A stretch of 64,000 bases of DNA from DATAEE01 sp036258175 (GCA_036258175.1 DATAEE010000106.1:1-64000); one strand, 5' to 3'; shown: positions 15,616 through 25,017, counted from the first letter of the stretch. Notes: a model not told the origin generated them from the letters alone. Numbers and translations are program-made.

Positions 15616-16949
15616 GAGGTCTTCCTCCCAACTGCAATGACCGATCGATCAGTTCTAAAGATGAGCGCGCCGCCGGCGATCGCCGGCGATGCCATGACGA
15701 GCTCGCCGAGATGGCCGGTCGAGACGAGCTCGAACGTCTTACCGGCGCGCAACACGAACGTGTCTCCGTCCTGGCTCGTGAAGTACACCTTGCCGTCGGC
15801 GGCGACGGGCGATGCGCCGAACGCGCCGGCGCCGGTCGACCCGACGCGCTGGCGGTAGACCTGCTCGCCCGTTTTCGCGTCGTACACGCTCAGGACGCCG
15901 TTGTCGGTGCAGACGTAGAGCAGGCCGTCATAGACGAGCGGCGTCACGAGGTGCGGATTCGCGCGGTTCCGCCACGCGATCGCGTCGCTGGACGTCGCGT
16001 CCGGCGCGAGCGTGATGTCGCCGCGCATTCCGGCGCGGACGCCGTAGAAGCGCCGCGATCCCGACGAGCGGCCGCCGCCGATGAACACGAGGCTGCCGTC
16101 CGAGACCGGCGTCGGGATCTTCACGCCGTTCGCCTCCGCCATCCGCCAGAGCTCTTTGCCGGTGAGCGGGTCGAGACCGCGGACGAAGCCGTCGCCGTTC
16201 AGCACGAGCTCGGGAGATGCAGCTGCAACGATCACTGGCGTGCTCCAGCCGCTGCGTTCGGTTCGCTCGACCCGCCAGGCTTCGCTGCCATCCGCCACCC
16301 GGAACGCGGCGGCGAAGGATCCGTGTCTGATGTCGCACTGCAGGATCACGAGGCCGGCGTGAATGATCGGCGAGCTGCCGAAGCCGTAGTCCGAACTCGG
16401 ATCGGCCTCCCAGCCAGTCTCGAGCACGCCGAGATCCTTCGACCAGATCAGCTTTCCATCGAAGTCGTAGCAGTAGAGACCCTCCGACCCGAAGAACGCG
16501 ATGACGTGACGGCCGTCGGTGACGGGCGTGGAGTTGGCGTAAGTCGCGTTGATGTGACGCCGCGAGCGCGGCGTGCCCTCTTTCGCGACGCGCATCCACA
16601 GCACGCGTCCGGTCGCGCGGTCGAGGCAGTACACGCGCCACGACTGCGGCGACTTGTCGGTCGAGAGCAGGCTGACGTCCTGCAAGCCTTTCGTTGCCTT
16701 CGCACCCGCCTCGCTGACCGACGTGGTGATGAAGATGCGGTCGCCCCAGACGATCGGGCTCGAGTGCGCGAGGCCGGGGATGTCCGCGCGCCAGAGGATG
16801 TTGGTGTCCTTCGTCGCGTCCCAGTCGTCAGGGAGTTGCTGCTTGTCCGCCGCGCCGCTCGCCGACGGGCCGCGGAAGGACGGCCAGTTCTGGGCGGTCG
16901 ACACGGCCGGCGTCAGGGACACGACGAGCGTGAGAAGAAGAAGTCGCAT
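15612..16949 (-). CDS. Exported PQQ-like beta-propeller protein
   Basis: 445 residues with a Sec signal peptide (MRLLLLTLVVSLTPAVSTAQ) and the opening NWPSFRGP typical of acidobacterial and planctomycete PQQ-like propellers. Repeated blades carry G-x-x-L/V-x-W motifs (ATGRVLWMR, FDGKLIWSK, LTGKELWRM, KTGEQVYRQ). This fold occurs in BamB and quinoprotein dehydrogenases, but no catalytic Asp/Ca site can be identified here, so it is more likely a periplasmic binding or scaffold protein. It is translationally coupled to the DJ-1 protein. Confidence 0.88.
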   Translation of the reverse strand: MRLLLLTLVVSLTPAVSTAQNWPSFRGPSASGAADKQQLPDDWDATKDTNILWRADIPGLAHSSPIVWGDRIFITTSVSEAGAKATKGLQDVSLLSTDKSPQSWRVYCLDRATGRVLWMRVAKEGTPRSRRHINATYANSTPVTDGRHVIAFFGSEGLYCYDFDGKLIWSKDLGVLETGWEADPSSDYGFGSSPIIHAGLVILQCDIRHGSFAAAFRVADGSEAWRVERTERSGWSTPVIVAAASPELVLNGDGFVRGLDPLTGKELWRMAEANGVKIPTPVSDGSLVFIGGGRSSGSRRFYGVRAGMRGDITLAPDATSSDAIAWRNRANPHLVTPLVYDGLLYVCTDNGVLSVYDAKTGEQVYRQRVGSTGAGAFGASPVAADGKVYFTSQDGDTFVLRAGKTFELVSTGHLGELVMASPAIAGGALIFRTDRSVIAVGRKTS

Positions 16950-16959
16950 GAAGACTCAT

Positions 16960-16977
16960 GCAGGCCTAAAGGCCTGC
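16960..16977. repeat. REP-like hairpin with GTAG head (minus strand)
   Basis: GCAGGCC, TAAA, GGCCTGC and then GCTAC. It lies in the 39-bp gap between the ADOP-fusion stop and the propeller start. Confidence 0.7.
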
Positions 16978-16988
16978 GCTACTGGGCG

Positions 16989-19900
16989 CTATGACGACGG
17001 GCGCTTGAAGCGGGCGTCGTCCATCGGCTTGTCGACGTCGGCCGATTGGAGCGTCACGCTCTGCGACGGAACGGCTTCGCCGTTGAACGTTGTCGCGCGC
17101 CGGAATGGAACAGCGACGCCGCCAGTGTCGCGATAGTCGGAGAACGTAATGACGACATCGCCGAAATCGCCCTCGGGTCCGCGTCCACGATAGGACACAG
17201 ATGCCGGACGGCCGCTCGACGGATCGATCCTCATCGTCATCACCGGACCGTCGAGCATTTGGATGTCGAGGACATTCGGCGATCGCAGGACGGCGCGGAA
17301 ACGGTCCGACTCGCGCGCGCGCACCAGCAGCAGCGGATGCAGGAATGCCTGCCGCATCAAGTCGCGCACCTGGGGCGCTTCGAGCGACCGCACGCCCTTC
17401 GGCAGAGCAGTGAATGCATCCGAGTCGGTGATGACGTTGGCCACCGTTCCGAAGTCAGGAAACGTCATTTCCATGCGGAGGCGATGCGGGACGGCCCACG
17501 CGAATGCGGTCTTCATCTCGCGCTCCGCCATATCTCCCTGCGCGGGAATCGTCCGCGACGCGCGCTCCTCGTACGTCGTCAATCGGTCGAGACCGCCCAT
17601 CGCCGCTGCGGCCCGGTCCAGCACCTCGCGCGCAGCCTTTGCTTCGACCGGCGTCGCCTCGAGCGCTTTCGGCGCGGGCGCGAAATACTTCGCGGGCGCC
17701 GCCTCGAACCGCTCCTTGCACGTGGGGCTTCCTAGCAGGTAGATGCGCCCATCGTGCACGGCATAGAGATTCGGATTGCCCGCGACGCCCGGTCCCATGC
17801 GCGCGCATGTGCCTTCGAGCTGGACGGCATACCGCACAGGATCTTTTTCGAACTCTGCTTTCGTCTCCGCGCTCGAGAAGAAGTATTTGAGCCGGCCCTG
17901 CACGACCGCGAACTTGTCCTGCCCGGCGACTTCCTTCCCTTGCGTCAGAAGCACCGGATCGAGACCTTCGAGCGCTTCCGCCGGCACGGGAGTCTGCGCG
18001 CCGGCAGTCGCGCCGCCCAGCCCGATGCACAACAGAACGCAGACCGTCCGGAGCGCAACGAGTGGGTCCACTGAAGCCGCGCGCCGCGCCGGAAGGAAGC
18101 AGGCGACGAGCGCGACGACGAACAATACGAGCGAGACGACGATGAAGGTCGGAATGTCTGTCGGCTCGATGCCGAAGAGCAGATTCGCGATCAGCTGCGT
18201 GAGCGTCAGCGCGCCGACGACGCCGAGCGCGATGCCGATCGCGACCATCCCGACCCCCTGCTTCAGGACCATGCGCAGCACCTCGCCGCGCTGCGCGCCG
18301 AGCGCCATCCGGACGCCGAACTCCTGCACGCGCTCGCTGACCGAGAACGCGACCACGCCGCCGATACCGATCGCGGTAATCGTCAGCGCCAGCGCCGCGA
18401 AGATGCCGATGAGCGACGTCGTCAGCCGCGACGGCGCCAGCGCCGACGCGCGCACCTGCTCGAGCGTCCGGAAACGATCGACCGGCTGCTCCGGATCGAT
18501 TTCGCGGAGCGCGGTGCGTACCTGCTGCGTCATCGTCGCCGGATCGACCGCGGTCCGGATGAGCCAGGTCGTCGACAGCTGCCCCGTCTGCAGGATGGGC
18601 CCGTAGATGACGTCACCGGCTTCCTCGGTCAGCACGTTCCGTGCGTCGGCGACGACGCCGACGATGGTCAACCACTGCTGGCCGCGGTTGAAGGTGATCT
18701 TGCGATCGATCGGATCCTCGTCCTTCCAGTAGCGGCGCGCGAGCCGTTCGCTCACGATGACGACGCCGGGCGACTCGACGTGATCCTGCTTTGTGAACAG
18801 CCGCCCGTTCCGCAGGGGGATGCCGATCGTCTTGAAGTAGTCGGGGCTCGCGAGGTTCAGATTCGCGCGGGGCCGCGGTTGTCCGTCCGGGACGGGCTTC
18901 CCCTCGATCTCGAACGATCCATTGAACCCCCCGCCGTCGTCGTTGAGCGGGAAGCTCGCGGACGCCGCGACGCTGGTGACGCCGGGCTCGGTCTCGAGCC
19001 GTTCGAGCAGCCGGTTGATGACCGCCGCGCGCGACGCCTGGTTCGTGTACTTCGAGAAGTTGAGGTCGATCCGCATCGTGAGGATGTTCTCGACCGAGAA
19101 GCCAGGATTGATGCTCTGGAGGGCCATCAGGCTCCGCAGCATCAGCCCCGCGCCGATCAGGAGCATGAAGGACACGGCGACCTGCGCGACGACGAGCGTG
19201 GCGCGGACCGCGTGTTTCCCGCTGGCGATTCGTCCGCCGTTCCCGTCGCGGAGCGTGGCGAGCGCGTCCTGCCGCGACCCGAGCGCCGGGATCGCGCCGA
19301 ACACGAGACCGGTCAGCACCGACATGCCGAGCGTGAAGAGGAGGACCGGCGTGTCGATGGTGATCTCTGCAGCCCGCGGCGTGAAGCGCTCCGCGAACGC
19401 CACGAGCAGGTCGAGGCCGAGCATCGCGAAGAGCAGGCCGACGGCGCCGCCGGCTACCGCGAGCATCGTGCTCTCGGTCAGCAGCTGACGGAGAAGGCGC
19501 GTCCGGCCCGCGCCGAGCGCCGCCCGCACGGCGAGCTCCCGATTGCGGCGCACGAGCCGCGCGACGAGCAGGTTCGCGACGCTCGCGCACACGATCAGCA
19601 GGACGAAGCCCGCCGTCGCCAGGAGCACGACCAGCGTCGGCTTGAACTGCTGCGTGAGCTGCTGGCGAAGCGCGGAGACGGCGACGCCGAAATCGTCGGC
19701 GGGTGGATACGCATCCGGGTAAGCCGTCTTGAGCCGCTGCGCGATCACGGTCAAGTCGGACGCCGCCTGCTCCGGCGTGACGCCCGGCTTCGTGCGCGCG
19801 AACGCGCGCATCAGGCGGAACTGCCGGTTCTCTATCGCCCGCGGGTTCGACCGGAACGGGCAGGCGGAGGTCGGCATGTAGACGTCCATCTCCGCCGGGA

Positions 19901-20678
19901 ACTGCGGGATCGGCGGCAACACGCCGACGACCGTGTGCGGCCGGTCGTTCATCCGGAACGTCTGACCGACGATGTTCGGGTCGCCGCCGAAGCTGCGCTG
20001 CCAATACGGGAAGCTCAGGATAAGCACGGCCGGCGCGCCATGCTTCTCGTCGTCGTCGCGGAAATTCCTTCCGAGAAGCGGCTTCACGCCGAGGACGTGG
20101 AAGAATCCGGCAGAAACGACGCCCGTCTGGACGCGCTCCGGCTCGGGACGGCCGAGCAGGATGAACCACATGTCGTGGAACTCGACCATGCCCGAGAGCG
20201 TGCTCGCCTGTGACCGGTAGTCGTCCATTTCCTTCGGCGAGAACCCGAGACCGTCGTCCGCATCGCCGCGCGTGCGCTGCTGCCGCAGGACGACCAGCTC
20301 GTCACCGCGCTCGTACGGCAGCGGCTTGAGCAGCACGCCGTTGACGACGCTGAAGATCGCGGTGTTGGCGCCGATGCCGAGCGCCATCGTGAGGATGACG
20401 ACGAGCGTGAAGCCCGGAGCCTTGAGGAGCGTGCGCGCGCCGTATCGCACGTCCTGGATGAGCGTCTCGACCGAGCGCACCAGCCACGTGTCGCGCACGT
20501 CGTCTTTCACGCCGCCGACGTTGCCGAAGGCGGCGACCGCCGCGCGGCGCGCTTGATCGCGCGGCATCCCGCCGCGGACGTTCTTGTCGGTCTCCATGTC
20601 GATGTGGAAGCGCACTTCCGCGTCGAGGGTCCGCTCGAGCTCGGGACGGCGAATGAGCGATCGAAGTTTGCGCAGCAT
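16989..20678 (-). CDS. ADOP-family ABC permease fused to an exported YHS/LolA-like module
   Basis: 1229 residues from the ATG at 20678, which overlaps the PadR stop (ATGA). Residues ~1-55 are the acidobacterial permease prefix (LRKLRSLIRRPELERTLDAEVRFHI). Two MacB_PCD+FtsX units follow (~75-480 and ~500-875), giving about eight TM helices; LGIGANTAIFSVVNGVLLKPLPY and ARRAASVDPLVALR are ADOP signatures. ADOPs normally stop there. Here the frame continues into a signal-peptide-like hydrophobic segment (CVLLCIGLGGATAGA, ~878-892), two YHS-like repeats (~900-990, including YAVQLEGTCARMG and CKERFEAAPAKYF) and a ~220-residue LolA/LppX-like beta domain. The C-terminal part is either a ninth TM plus periplasmic domain or a second gene whose stop/start has been lost. 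It is not visibly frameshifted. Confidence 0.85.
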   Translation of the reverse strand: MLRKLRSLIRRPELERTLDAEVRFHIDMETDKNVRGGMPRDQARRAAVAAFGNVGGVKDDVRDTWLVRSVETLIQDVRYGARTLLKAPGFTLVVILTMALGIGANTAIFSVVNGVLLKPLPYERGDELVVLRQQRTRGDADDGLGFSPKEMDDYRSQASTLSGMVEFHDMWFILLGRPEPERVQTGVVSAGFFHVLGVKPLLGRNFRDDDEKHGAPAVLILSFPYWQRSFGGDPNIVGQTFRMNDRPHTVVGVLPPIPQFPAEMDVYMPTSACPFRSNPRAIENRQFRLMRAFARTKPGVTPEQAASDLTVIAQRLKTAYPDAYPPADDFGVAVSALRQQLTQQFKPTLVVLLATAGFVLLIVCASVANLLVARLVRRNRELAVRAALGAGRTRLLRQLLTESTMLAVAGGAVGLLFAMLGLDLLVAFAERFTPRAAEITIDTPVLLFTLGMSVLTGLVFGAIPALGSRQDALATLRDGNGGRIASGKHAVRATLVVAQVAVSFMLLIGAGLMLRSLMALQSINPGFSVENILTMRIDLNFSKYTNQASRAAVINRLLERLETEPGVTSVAASASFPLNDDGGGFNGSFEIEGKPVPDGQPRPRANLNLASPDYFKTIGIPLRNGRLFTKQDHVESPGVVIVSERLARRYWKDEDPIDRKITFNRGQQWLTIVGVVADARNVLTEEAGDVIYGPILQTGQLSTTWLIRTAVDPATMTQQVRTALREIDPEQPVDRFRTLEQVRASALAPSRLTTSLIGIFAALALTITAIGIGGVVAFSVSERVQEFGVRMALGAQRGEVLRMVLKQGVGMVAIGIALGVVGALTLTQLIANLLFGIEPTDIPTFIVVSLVLFVVALVACFLPARRAASVDPLVALRTVCVLLCIGLGGATAGAQTPVPAEALEGLDPVLLTQGKEVAGQDKFAVVQGRLKYFFSSAETKAEFEKDPVRYAVQLEGTCARMGPGVAGNPNLYAVHDGRIYLLGSPTCKERFEAAPAKYFAPAPKALEATPVEAKAAREVLDRAAAAMGGLDRLTTYEERASRTIPAQGDMAEREMKTAFAWAVPHRLRMEMTFPDFGTVANVITDSDAFTALPKGVRSLEAPQVRDLMRQAFLHPLLLVRARESDRFRAVLRSPNVLDIQMLDGPVMTMRIDPSSGRPASVSYRGRGPEGDFGDVVITFSDYRDTGGVAVPFRRATTFNGEAVPSQSVTLQSADVDKPMDDARFKRPSS

Positions 20679-21007
20679 CAGGTCTGCTCCAGAATGCGAG
20701 CCACCGCGCCCGCGAACCGCTCCCAGTTGGCCGTCTCCTCCTGGAGCTGGCGGCGTCCTTTTTTGGTCAGGGAGTAGAACCGCGCCTGGCGGTTGTTTTC
20801 GGAAACACCCCACTCGGCGTCGATCCAGCCCTGTTGCTCGAGCCGCGAGAGCGCGGGGTAGAGCGATCCCTGGTTGACGCGGAGCACGTCAGCCGAGATC
20901 TGCTGGATGCGCTGGGAGATTCCCCAGCCGTGCATCGGGCCGACGGCGAGGGTCCGCAGGATTAACAGGTCGAGAGTCCCCTGGAGGAGGTCGCTCCGGT
21001 CGGCCAT
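20678..21007 (-). CDS. PadR-family transcriptional regulator
   Basis: 109 residues. Winged helix: LLQGTLDLLILRTLAVGPMHGWGISQRI, then VNQGSLYPALSRLEQQGWIDAEW and the wing RQARFYSLTKKGRRQL. It is the standard partner of an ADOP permease and overlaps the permease start by one base, so it should control its own operon. A good Shine-Dalgarno (AGGAGAAG) precedes the ATG. Paired 22-bp direct repeats upstream are the likely binding sites. Confidence 0.93.
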   Translation of the reverse strand: MADRSDLLQGTLDLLILRTLAVGPMHGWGISQRIQQISADVLRVNQGSLYPALSRLEQQGWIDAEWGVSENNRQARFYSLTKKGRRQLQEETANWERFAGAVARILEQT

Positions 21008-21012
21008 GGCTT

Positions 21013-21068
21013 CTCCTATAGACGGTCGACAAGAGCGTACAGTTCACTCCTGTAGACGGTCAACAAGA
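21013..21068 (-). promoter_or_regulatory. padR promoter with two 22-bp direct repeats
   Basis: Positions 21013-21034 and 21047-21068 are near-identical (two mismatches) with a 34-bp repeat distance, about three helical turns. On the minus strand each holds TTGT(T/C)GACCGTCTA followed by AGGAG. A -35-like TTGACC and a -10-like TGTACG about 16 bp apart lie between and within them, so bound PadR would block the promoter. Confidence 0.55.
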
Positions 21069-21078
21069 AAAAGGCTGG

Positions 21079-21084
21079 TACGAT
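21079..21084 (+). promoter_or_regulatory. -10 box of a leaderless start (21092)
   Basis: TACGAT lies exactly 7 nt before the ATG at 21092 and no ribosome-binding site is present. Confidence 0.5.
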
Positions 21085-21091
21085 TGCCGGG

Positions 21092-21277
21092 ATGGACGTC
21101 GTCGCGACGTGCCCCTATTGTGGAGAGCCGATCGACCTCGAGATCGACGAGAGCGGCGGGCCGGAGCAACACTATATAGAGGACTGCTCCGTGTGCTGCC
21201 GCCCAATAGAGGTGCGCGCCACGGTCGGACGCGGGGGCCGCGCGGTCACCGTCGACCTGCGGCAGGGGTCCGAGTAG
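21092..21277 (+). CDS. CPXCG-motif cysteine-rich zinc-ribbon protein
   Basis: 61 residues. Cys7-Pro-Tyr-Cys10-Gly and the second knuckle Cys32-Ser-Val-Cys35-Cys36 form the zinc ribbon. The middle is acidic (DLEIDESGGPEQHYIEDC), and the whole matches the small CPXCG family found next to varied genes in many bacteria. Function is unknown; such ribbons usually mediate protein or nucleic-acid contacts. It is transcribed divergently from padR from a shared 84-bp spacer. Confidence 0.88.
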   Translation: MDVVATCPYCGEPIDLEIDESGGPEQHYIEDCSVCCRPIEVRATVGRGGRAVTVDLRQGSE

Positions 21278-21358
21278 GCCCATGATAATATCCGAGCTAC
21301 CGTCGGCCCATCTTCGCCGCCCGTCATCCCCCGTCGGCGGCGTGCTCTTCCAGGTTGC

Positions 21359-23635
21359 ATGACGACGATCGGCCGTTATCAGATTCTCGAGAAGCTTGGA
21401 CAGGGCGGAATGGGGGTGGTCTACCGCGCCTTCGATACGCTCCTCGAGCGCGTCGTCGCCCTCAAGGTGATTTCGACACCTATCGAGGACAAGCCTGCGG
21501 TCCGCGAGCGGTTCATCCGCGAAGCGCGGGCGGCCGGCCAGCTGTCACACCCCAACATCATCACTATTCACGACCTCGGCGAGCACGACGGGCAGCCGTA
21601 TCTCGCCATGGAACTGCTCGAAGGCGAGGATCTGCTGAGCCGCATGGCGCGGCCCGAGCGGATGAGTCTCCGGCGGAAGGTGGAGCTCGCCAGCGACATC
21701 TGCAACGCGCTGGATTTCGCGCACTCGCGAGGACTGATTCACCGCGACATCAAGCCCGCGAACATCTTCATCACGACCGGCGGGACGCTGAAGATCCTGG
21801 ACTTCGGGCTGGCGCGGCTCATGACGTCGGAGCTGACCGGCAGCAACATGATGATGGGCACGCTGAACTACATGGCGCCCGAACAGATCCGCGGCGAGCG
21901 CATCGATCACCGCGTGGACATCTTCTCGGTCGGCGTCGTCATGTACGAGCTGCTGTCGGGCCGCAAGGCGTTCGCGGGTGATTCGTTCGCCTCGACGCTT
22001 TTCAAGATCCTGAACGAGGTGCCGGACCCGCTCCTCGGCATCGATCCAACGCTGCCGCCCGAGCTCGTCGCCGTCGTCGAGCGGGCGCTCTCGAAGCCGC
22101 GCGACGAGCGCTACCAGAACACGGGCGAGATGCTGCGCGATCTCGCGATCTTCCGGCAGTTCAGCTTCGGCGACTCGCCGATGAGCGGCCGGCCGATCTC
22201 GGACCGGCAGCGGCCGCCGTCCGATCCGGCGCGCGTAGGCTCCGGTCCGGGGCGCCGCGGCTCCGATCCGGCATATGGATCGGGACAGACTTTTGCGGAC
22301 CGGCCGGTGACGCCGTCTTCTCCTGCGCCGGTGTTGACCCCACCGCCGGCACCGGTTTCGAGCGCGGGCATTTCGCGGGGCACGACGTTCGCCACTGCGG
22401 CCGGAATCGTTGCCGTGCTGGCGGTCGTCGGTTTGTGGCTCGTGTTCGGTCGATCGAACGCGGAACCGACGAGCGCGCCGCCGGCGACAACCCCGGCGAC
22501 GCCTGACGTCTCGGCGGAAATGCAGCAAGCGCTCGACGCGCTAAAACGCACCGACTACCCGGCGGTCGAGCGGCTTACCGACGACGTGCTTCGGAAAGTG
22601 CCGAACCACGCTGAAGCGCAGCGCGTACGCGCGGAGGCGCGTTCGGCCGCCGAGGCGGTGACGCGCAGCCTGCAGGCGGCCCAGACGCATTTCGCTGCTG
22701 GCCGTTTCGAAGAGGCGTCGAAGGCGGCTGGCGAAGTCCTGAGCGTCGCTCCGAATCATCCCGGCGCGCAGCGCATCATGGAAGAGGGTGCGTCGCGATC
22801 GCGCGGTCACGGCGCCGAGGAAGCCCGCGCACGCATGACCCGCGCCCGCTCCGCGGCGCGCGCGGCGAGCGCGACCTCGCTTGCATCCGGCTCGTATCGG
22901 GCGGCGTCGGACGCGGAGCGCGAAGCGCAGCAGCTTTACCAGGCCGGCAAGCTCGTGCAGGCGACGGCGAAGTTCTACGAGGCCAGCGGACTCTATCGGA
23001 GCGCTGAGATCGCGGCGCAGAGCGCGGCCACTGCTGAAGCCGAGCGCCGCCGTGTGGCCGAAGCGGAGCGCGCGCGCAGGCCAACGCCGGCGGAGCCTGT
23101 CCCGCCGCCTTCGCCGGCTCCGTCCGTCAGCTCGGGCGCACCGGTCAGCGCGCTGCCGCCCGCGGTCACGCCTGGCCAGCCGCCCGCGCCGCCTCCCGCT
23201 CCAGCGGCTCCAACGCCTCCGGCACCGGCTCCGGCACCGACCACTTCGTCGGGCCCGCCGCCGCAGACCGAATCCTCGGCGCGCGCCGCGGCGGAAGACG
23301 CGATCCGCGAGGTCCTCTCGCGCTACGAAACAGCGCTCGAGAGCCGGAGCATCGATTCGCTGAAGCGTCTCTGGCCGGGCCTCGCCGGCGCGCAGCAGGG
23401 CGCCATCGAGAACGATTTCCGGAACGCGAACCGGATCCGCGTCGAGATTATCGAGCCGCGCATCGCGATAACCGGCGGCACGGCGACGGTGAACTTCCTG
23501 CGCCGGTACGAGCTCATGACCGTCGACAACCAGCGGCTCAGCAGCGACACGCCTGCGACGATGACGCTGCGGCGCGCGGACGGGAACTGGATCATCGAGT
23601 CGATCCGGTTCGACGCGCCCCGCCGCGGACCATGA
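21359..23635 (+). CDS. Transmembrane Ser/Thr protein kinase (Hanks type) with C-terminal NTF2-like domain
   Basis: 758 residues. The kinase domain (~1-270) is complete: Gly-loop LGQGGMGVVYRAFD (14-27), VALK with Lys36, HRDIKPAN with Asp130, DFG at 148-150 and the APE-equivalent MAPEQIRGERI. A Ser/Pro-rich linker leads to one TM helix (~341-363), so the remainder is outside the membrane: a helical repeat region resembling TPRs (~375-520), a Pro/Ala-rich spacer, and a terminal cystatin/NTF2-like domain (~640-755; AIREVLSRYETALESRS to GNWIIESIRF). This layout suggests a sensor kinase reading an envelope signal. Its substrate is not evident. Confidence 0.92.
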   Translation: MTTIGRYQILEKLGQGGMGVVYRAFDTLLERVVALKVISTPIEDKPAVRERFIREARAAGQLSHPNIITIHDLGEHDGQPYLAMELLEGEDLLSRMARPERMSLRRKVELASDICNALDFAHSRGLIHRDIKPANIFITTGGTLKILDFGLARLMTSELTGSNMMMGTLNYMAPEQIRGERIDHRVDIFSVGVVMYELLSGRKAFAGDSFASTLFKILNEVPDPLLGIDPTLPPELVAVVERALSKPRDERYQNTGEMLRDLAIFRQFSFGDSPMSGRPISDRQRPPSDPARVGSGPGRRGSDPAYGSGQTFADRPVTPSSPAPVLTPPPAPVSSAGISRGTTFATAAGIVAVLAVVGLWLVFGRSNAEPTSAPPATTPATPDVSAEMQQALDALKRTDYPAVERLTDDVLRKVPNHAEAQRVRAEARSAAEAVTRSLQAAQTHFAAGRFEEASKAAGEVLSVAPNHPGAQRIMEEGASRSRGHGAEEARARMTRARSAARAASATSLASGSYRAASDAEREAQQLYQAGKLVQATAKFYEASGLYRSAEIAAQSAATAEAERRRVAEAERARRPTPAEPVPPPSPAPSVSSGAPVSALPPAVTPGQPPAPPPAPAAPTPPAPAPAPTTSSGPPPQTESSARAAAEDAIREVLSRYETALESRSIDSLKRLWPGLAGAQQGAIENDFRNANRIRVEIIEPRIAITGGTATVNFLRRYELMTVDNQRLSSDTPATMTLRRADGNWIIESIRFDAPRRGP

Positions 23636-23637
23636 CC

Positions 23638-23690
23638 GCTCTAGGGACTAGGGACTAGGGACTAATTAAGGACTAAGGACTAAGGACGGT
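23638..23690. repeat. GGGACTA/GGACTAA heptad array
   Basis: Seven-base units (GGGACTA three times, then GGACTAA and variants) fill the 59-bp spacer between the kinase and the barrel gene. Confidence 0.8.
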
Positions 23691-23694
23691 ATAG

Positions 23695-25017
23695 ATGCAC
23701 AGAATCGCGGCCACCCTGACGGTAGCCTGTCTGCTGGGCGCGAGCCCGGCGTTCGGGCAGAGCCGGCCCTCCTCGCTGGCGACGCTCTTCGAAGAGATCT
23801 ACGGTCCCAACGGCCTCGTGGTCAGCAGCGACGACGTGCAACTCGACGGATCGACGCACGCGGCGCACTTCAACAGCGCGTTTCAATCCGATTTCCGTCT
23901 GGTCAACGTCGCGCTCGCCAGCCAGCTGGCGTCGATACCGTTGCCGTCGCCGGCGTCCGGCTTCACCTACCGCTTCGACGAAGCGACCGGCACGTTCGTC
24001 CGATCGACGCAGAGCTTCGGCCCAATCCTCACGGAGCGCGGCGAGACGATCGGGCGCGGGCGGATTGCGTTCGGCTATGCGTACCAGTTCTTCTCGTTCG
24101 ACCATCTCGACGGTGTTCCGCTGGCGAACATCCCCGCCGTCTTCCGCCACGACAATTTCGAGATCGGCGGCGGCCGCGCCGACGTCGTCTCGACCGAGAA
24201 CGTCGTCAACGCGACGGTCAGTCAGTTCACCGGCGCGCTGACCTACGGGGTCACGGATCGGCTCGACATCGCAATCGCGGTACCGGCCGTCCGCACGAGC
24301 CTGTCATTGATCTCCAATGCGACAATCCAGCGGGTCGGCACGGGCACGAACAAGACGATTCACTACTTCGGCGACGACGCGGCGATCGGCGGCTACGGAT
24401 CGAGCCATCAGTTTTTCTCGGAGGGATCGGCGGCGGGCATCGGCGACATGGTCGTCCGCCTGAAGGGCACGCTCATGCGCGAATCGAGCCGCGCGCTGGC
24501 GGCCGGCATCGACGTCAGGCTGCCGACCGGCGACGAGAGCAACCTGCTCGGCGCAGGCGCCGCCGGCATCCGGCCGTTCGCCGCGTTCTCGGGCTCGTTC
24601 GGCCGCTTCGCGCCCCACGCAAACGTCGGCTATCAGTGGAACGGCAAGAGCGTCCTCGCCGGCGACATCAGCCGCGACGAGGAAGCGGATCTTCCCGACG
24701 CGTTCATCTACGCGCTCGGCAGCGACTTGAGCGTGACCAACCGCCTGAGCGTCGTCCTCGACGTGATCGGCCAGCGCGTCATCGACTCTCCCCGGCTCTT
24801 CACGCGCACGACCACCGTCACCGGGCAGTTCGGGAGCGTCGCGCTGCCCGACATCTTTCTGGAGAGCAGCTCGTACTGGACGTCGAGCATCGCGCTCGGC
24901 CTCAAGGCCAACGTCGCCACGGATCTCCTCATCGACTTCAACCTGCGGTTCGCGGCGTCCGACGGCGGGTTGACCGACCGCGTCACGCCGCTGGTCGGAC
25001 TTGAATGGTCGTTCTGA
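23695..25017 (+). CDS. Outer-membrane beta-barrel protein, transporter (MetA-pathway) type
   Basis: 440 residues. Sec signal peptide (MHRIAATLTVACLLGASPAFGQ), then alternating hydrophobic/polar strands and a terminal Phe (LVGLEWSF) as required for BAM-mediated insertion. Regions TERGETIGRGRIAFGYAYQFF, YGVTDRLDIAIAVP and GIGDMVVRLKG resemble the phenol-degradation MetA-like transporter family, whose members are mostly of unknown substrate. It appears to be a stand-alone gene, though it follows the kinase on the same strand. Confidence 0.75.
   Translation: MHRIAATLTVACLLGASPAFGQSRPSSLATLFEEIYGPNGLVVSSDDVQLDGSTHAAHFNSAFQSDFRLVNVALASQLASIPLPSPASGFTYRFDEATGTFVRSTQSFGPILTERGETIGRGRIAFGYAYQFFSFDHLDGVPLANIPAVFRHDNFEIGGGRADVVSTENVVNATVSQFTGALTYGVTDRLDIAIAVPAVRTSLSLISNATIQRVGTGTNKTIHYFGDDAAIGGYGSSHQFFSEGSAAGIGDMVVRLKGTLMRESSRALAAGIDVRLPTGDESNLLGAGAAGIRPFAAFSGSFGRFAPHANVGYQWNGKSVLAGDISRDEEADLPDAFIYALGSDLSVTNRLSVVLDVIGQRVIDSPRLFTRTTTVTGQFGSVALPDIFLESSSYWTSSIALGLKANVATDLLIDFNLRFAASDGGLTDRVTPLVGLEWSF

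Noticed and set aside
16989..18050. Separate gene for the YHS/LolA-like part
   Set aside because: No stop separates it from the permease and no good start codon with ribosome-binding site was found at the junction, so it is annotated as part of the fusion, with the alternative stated.
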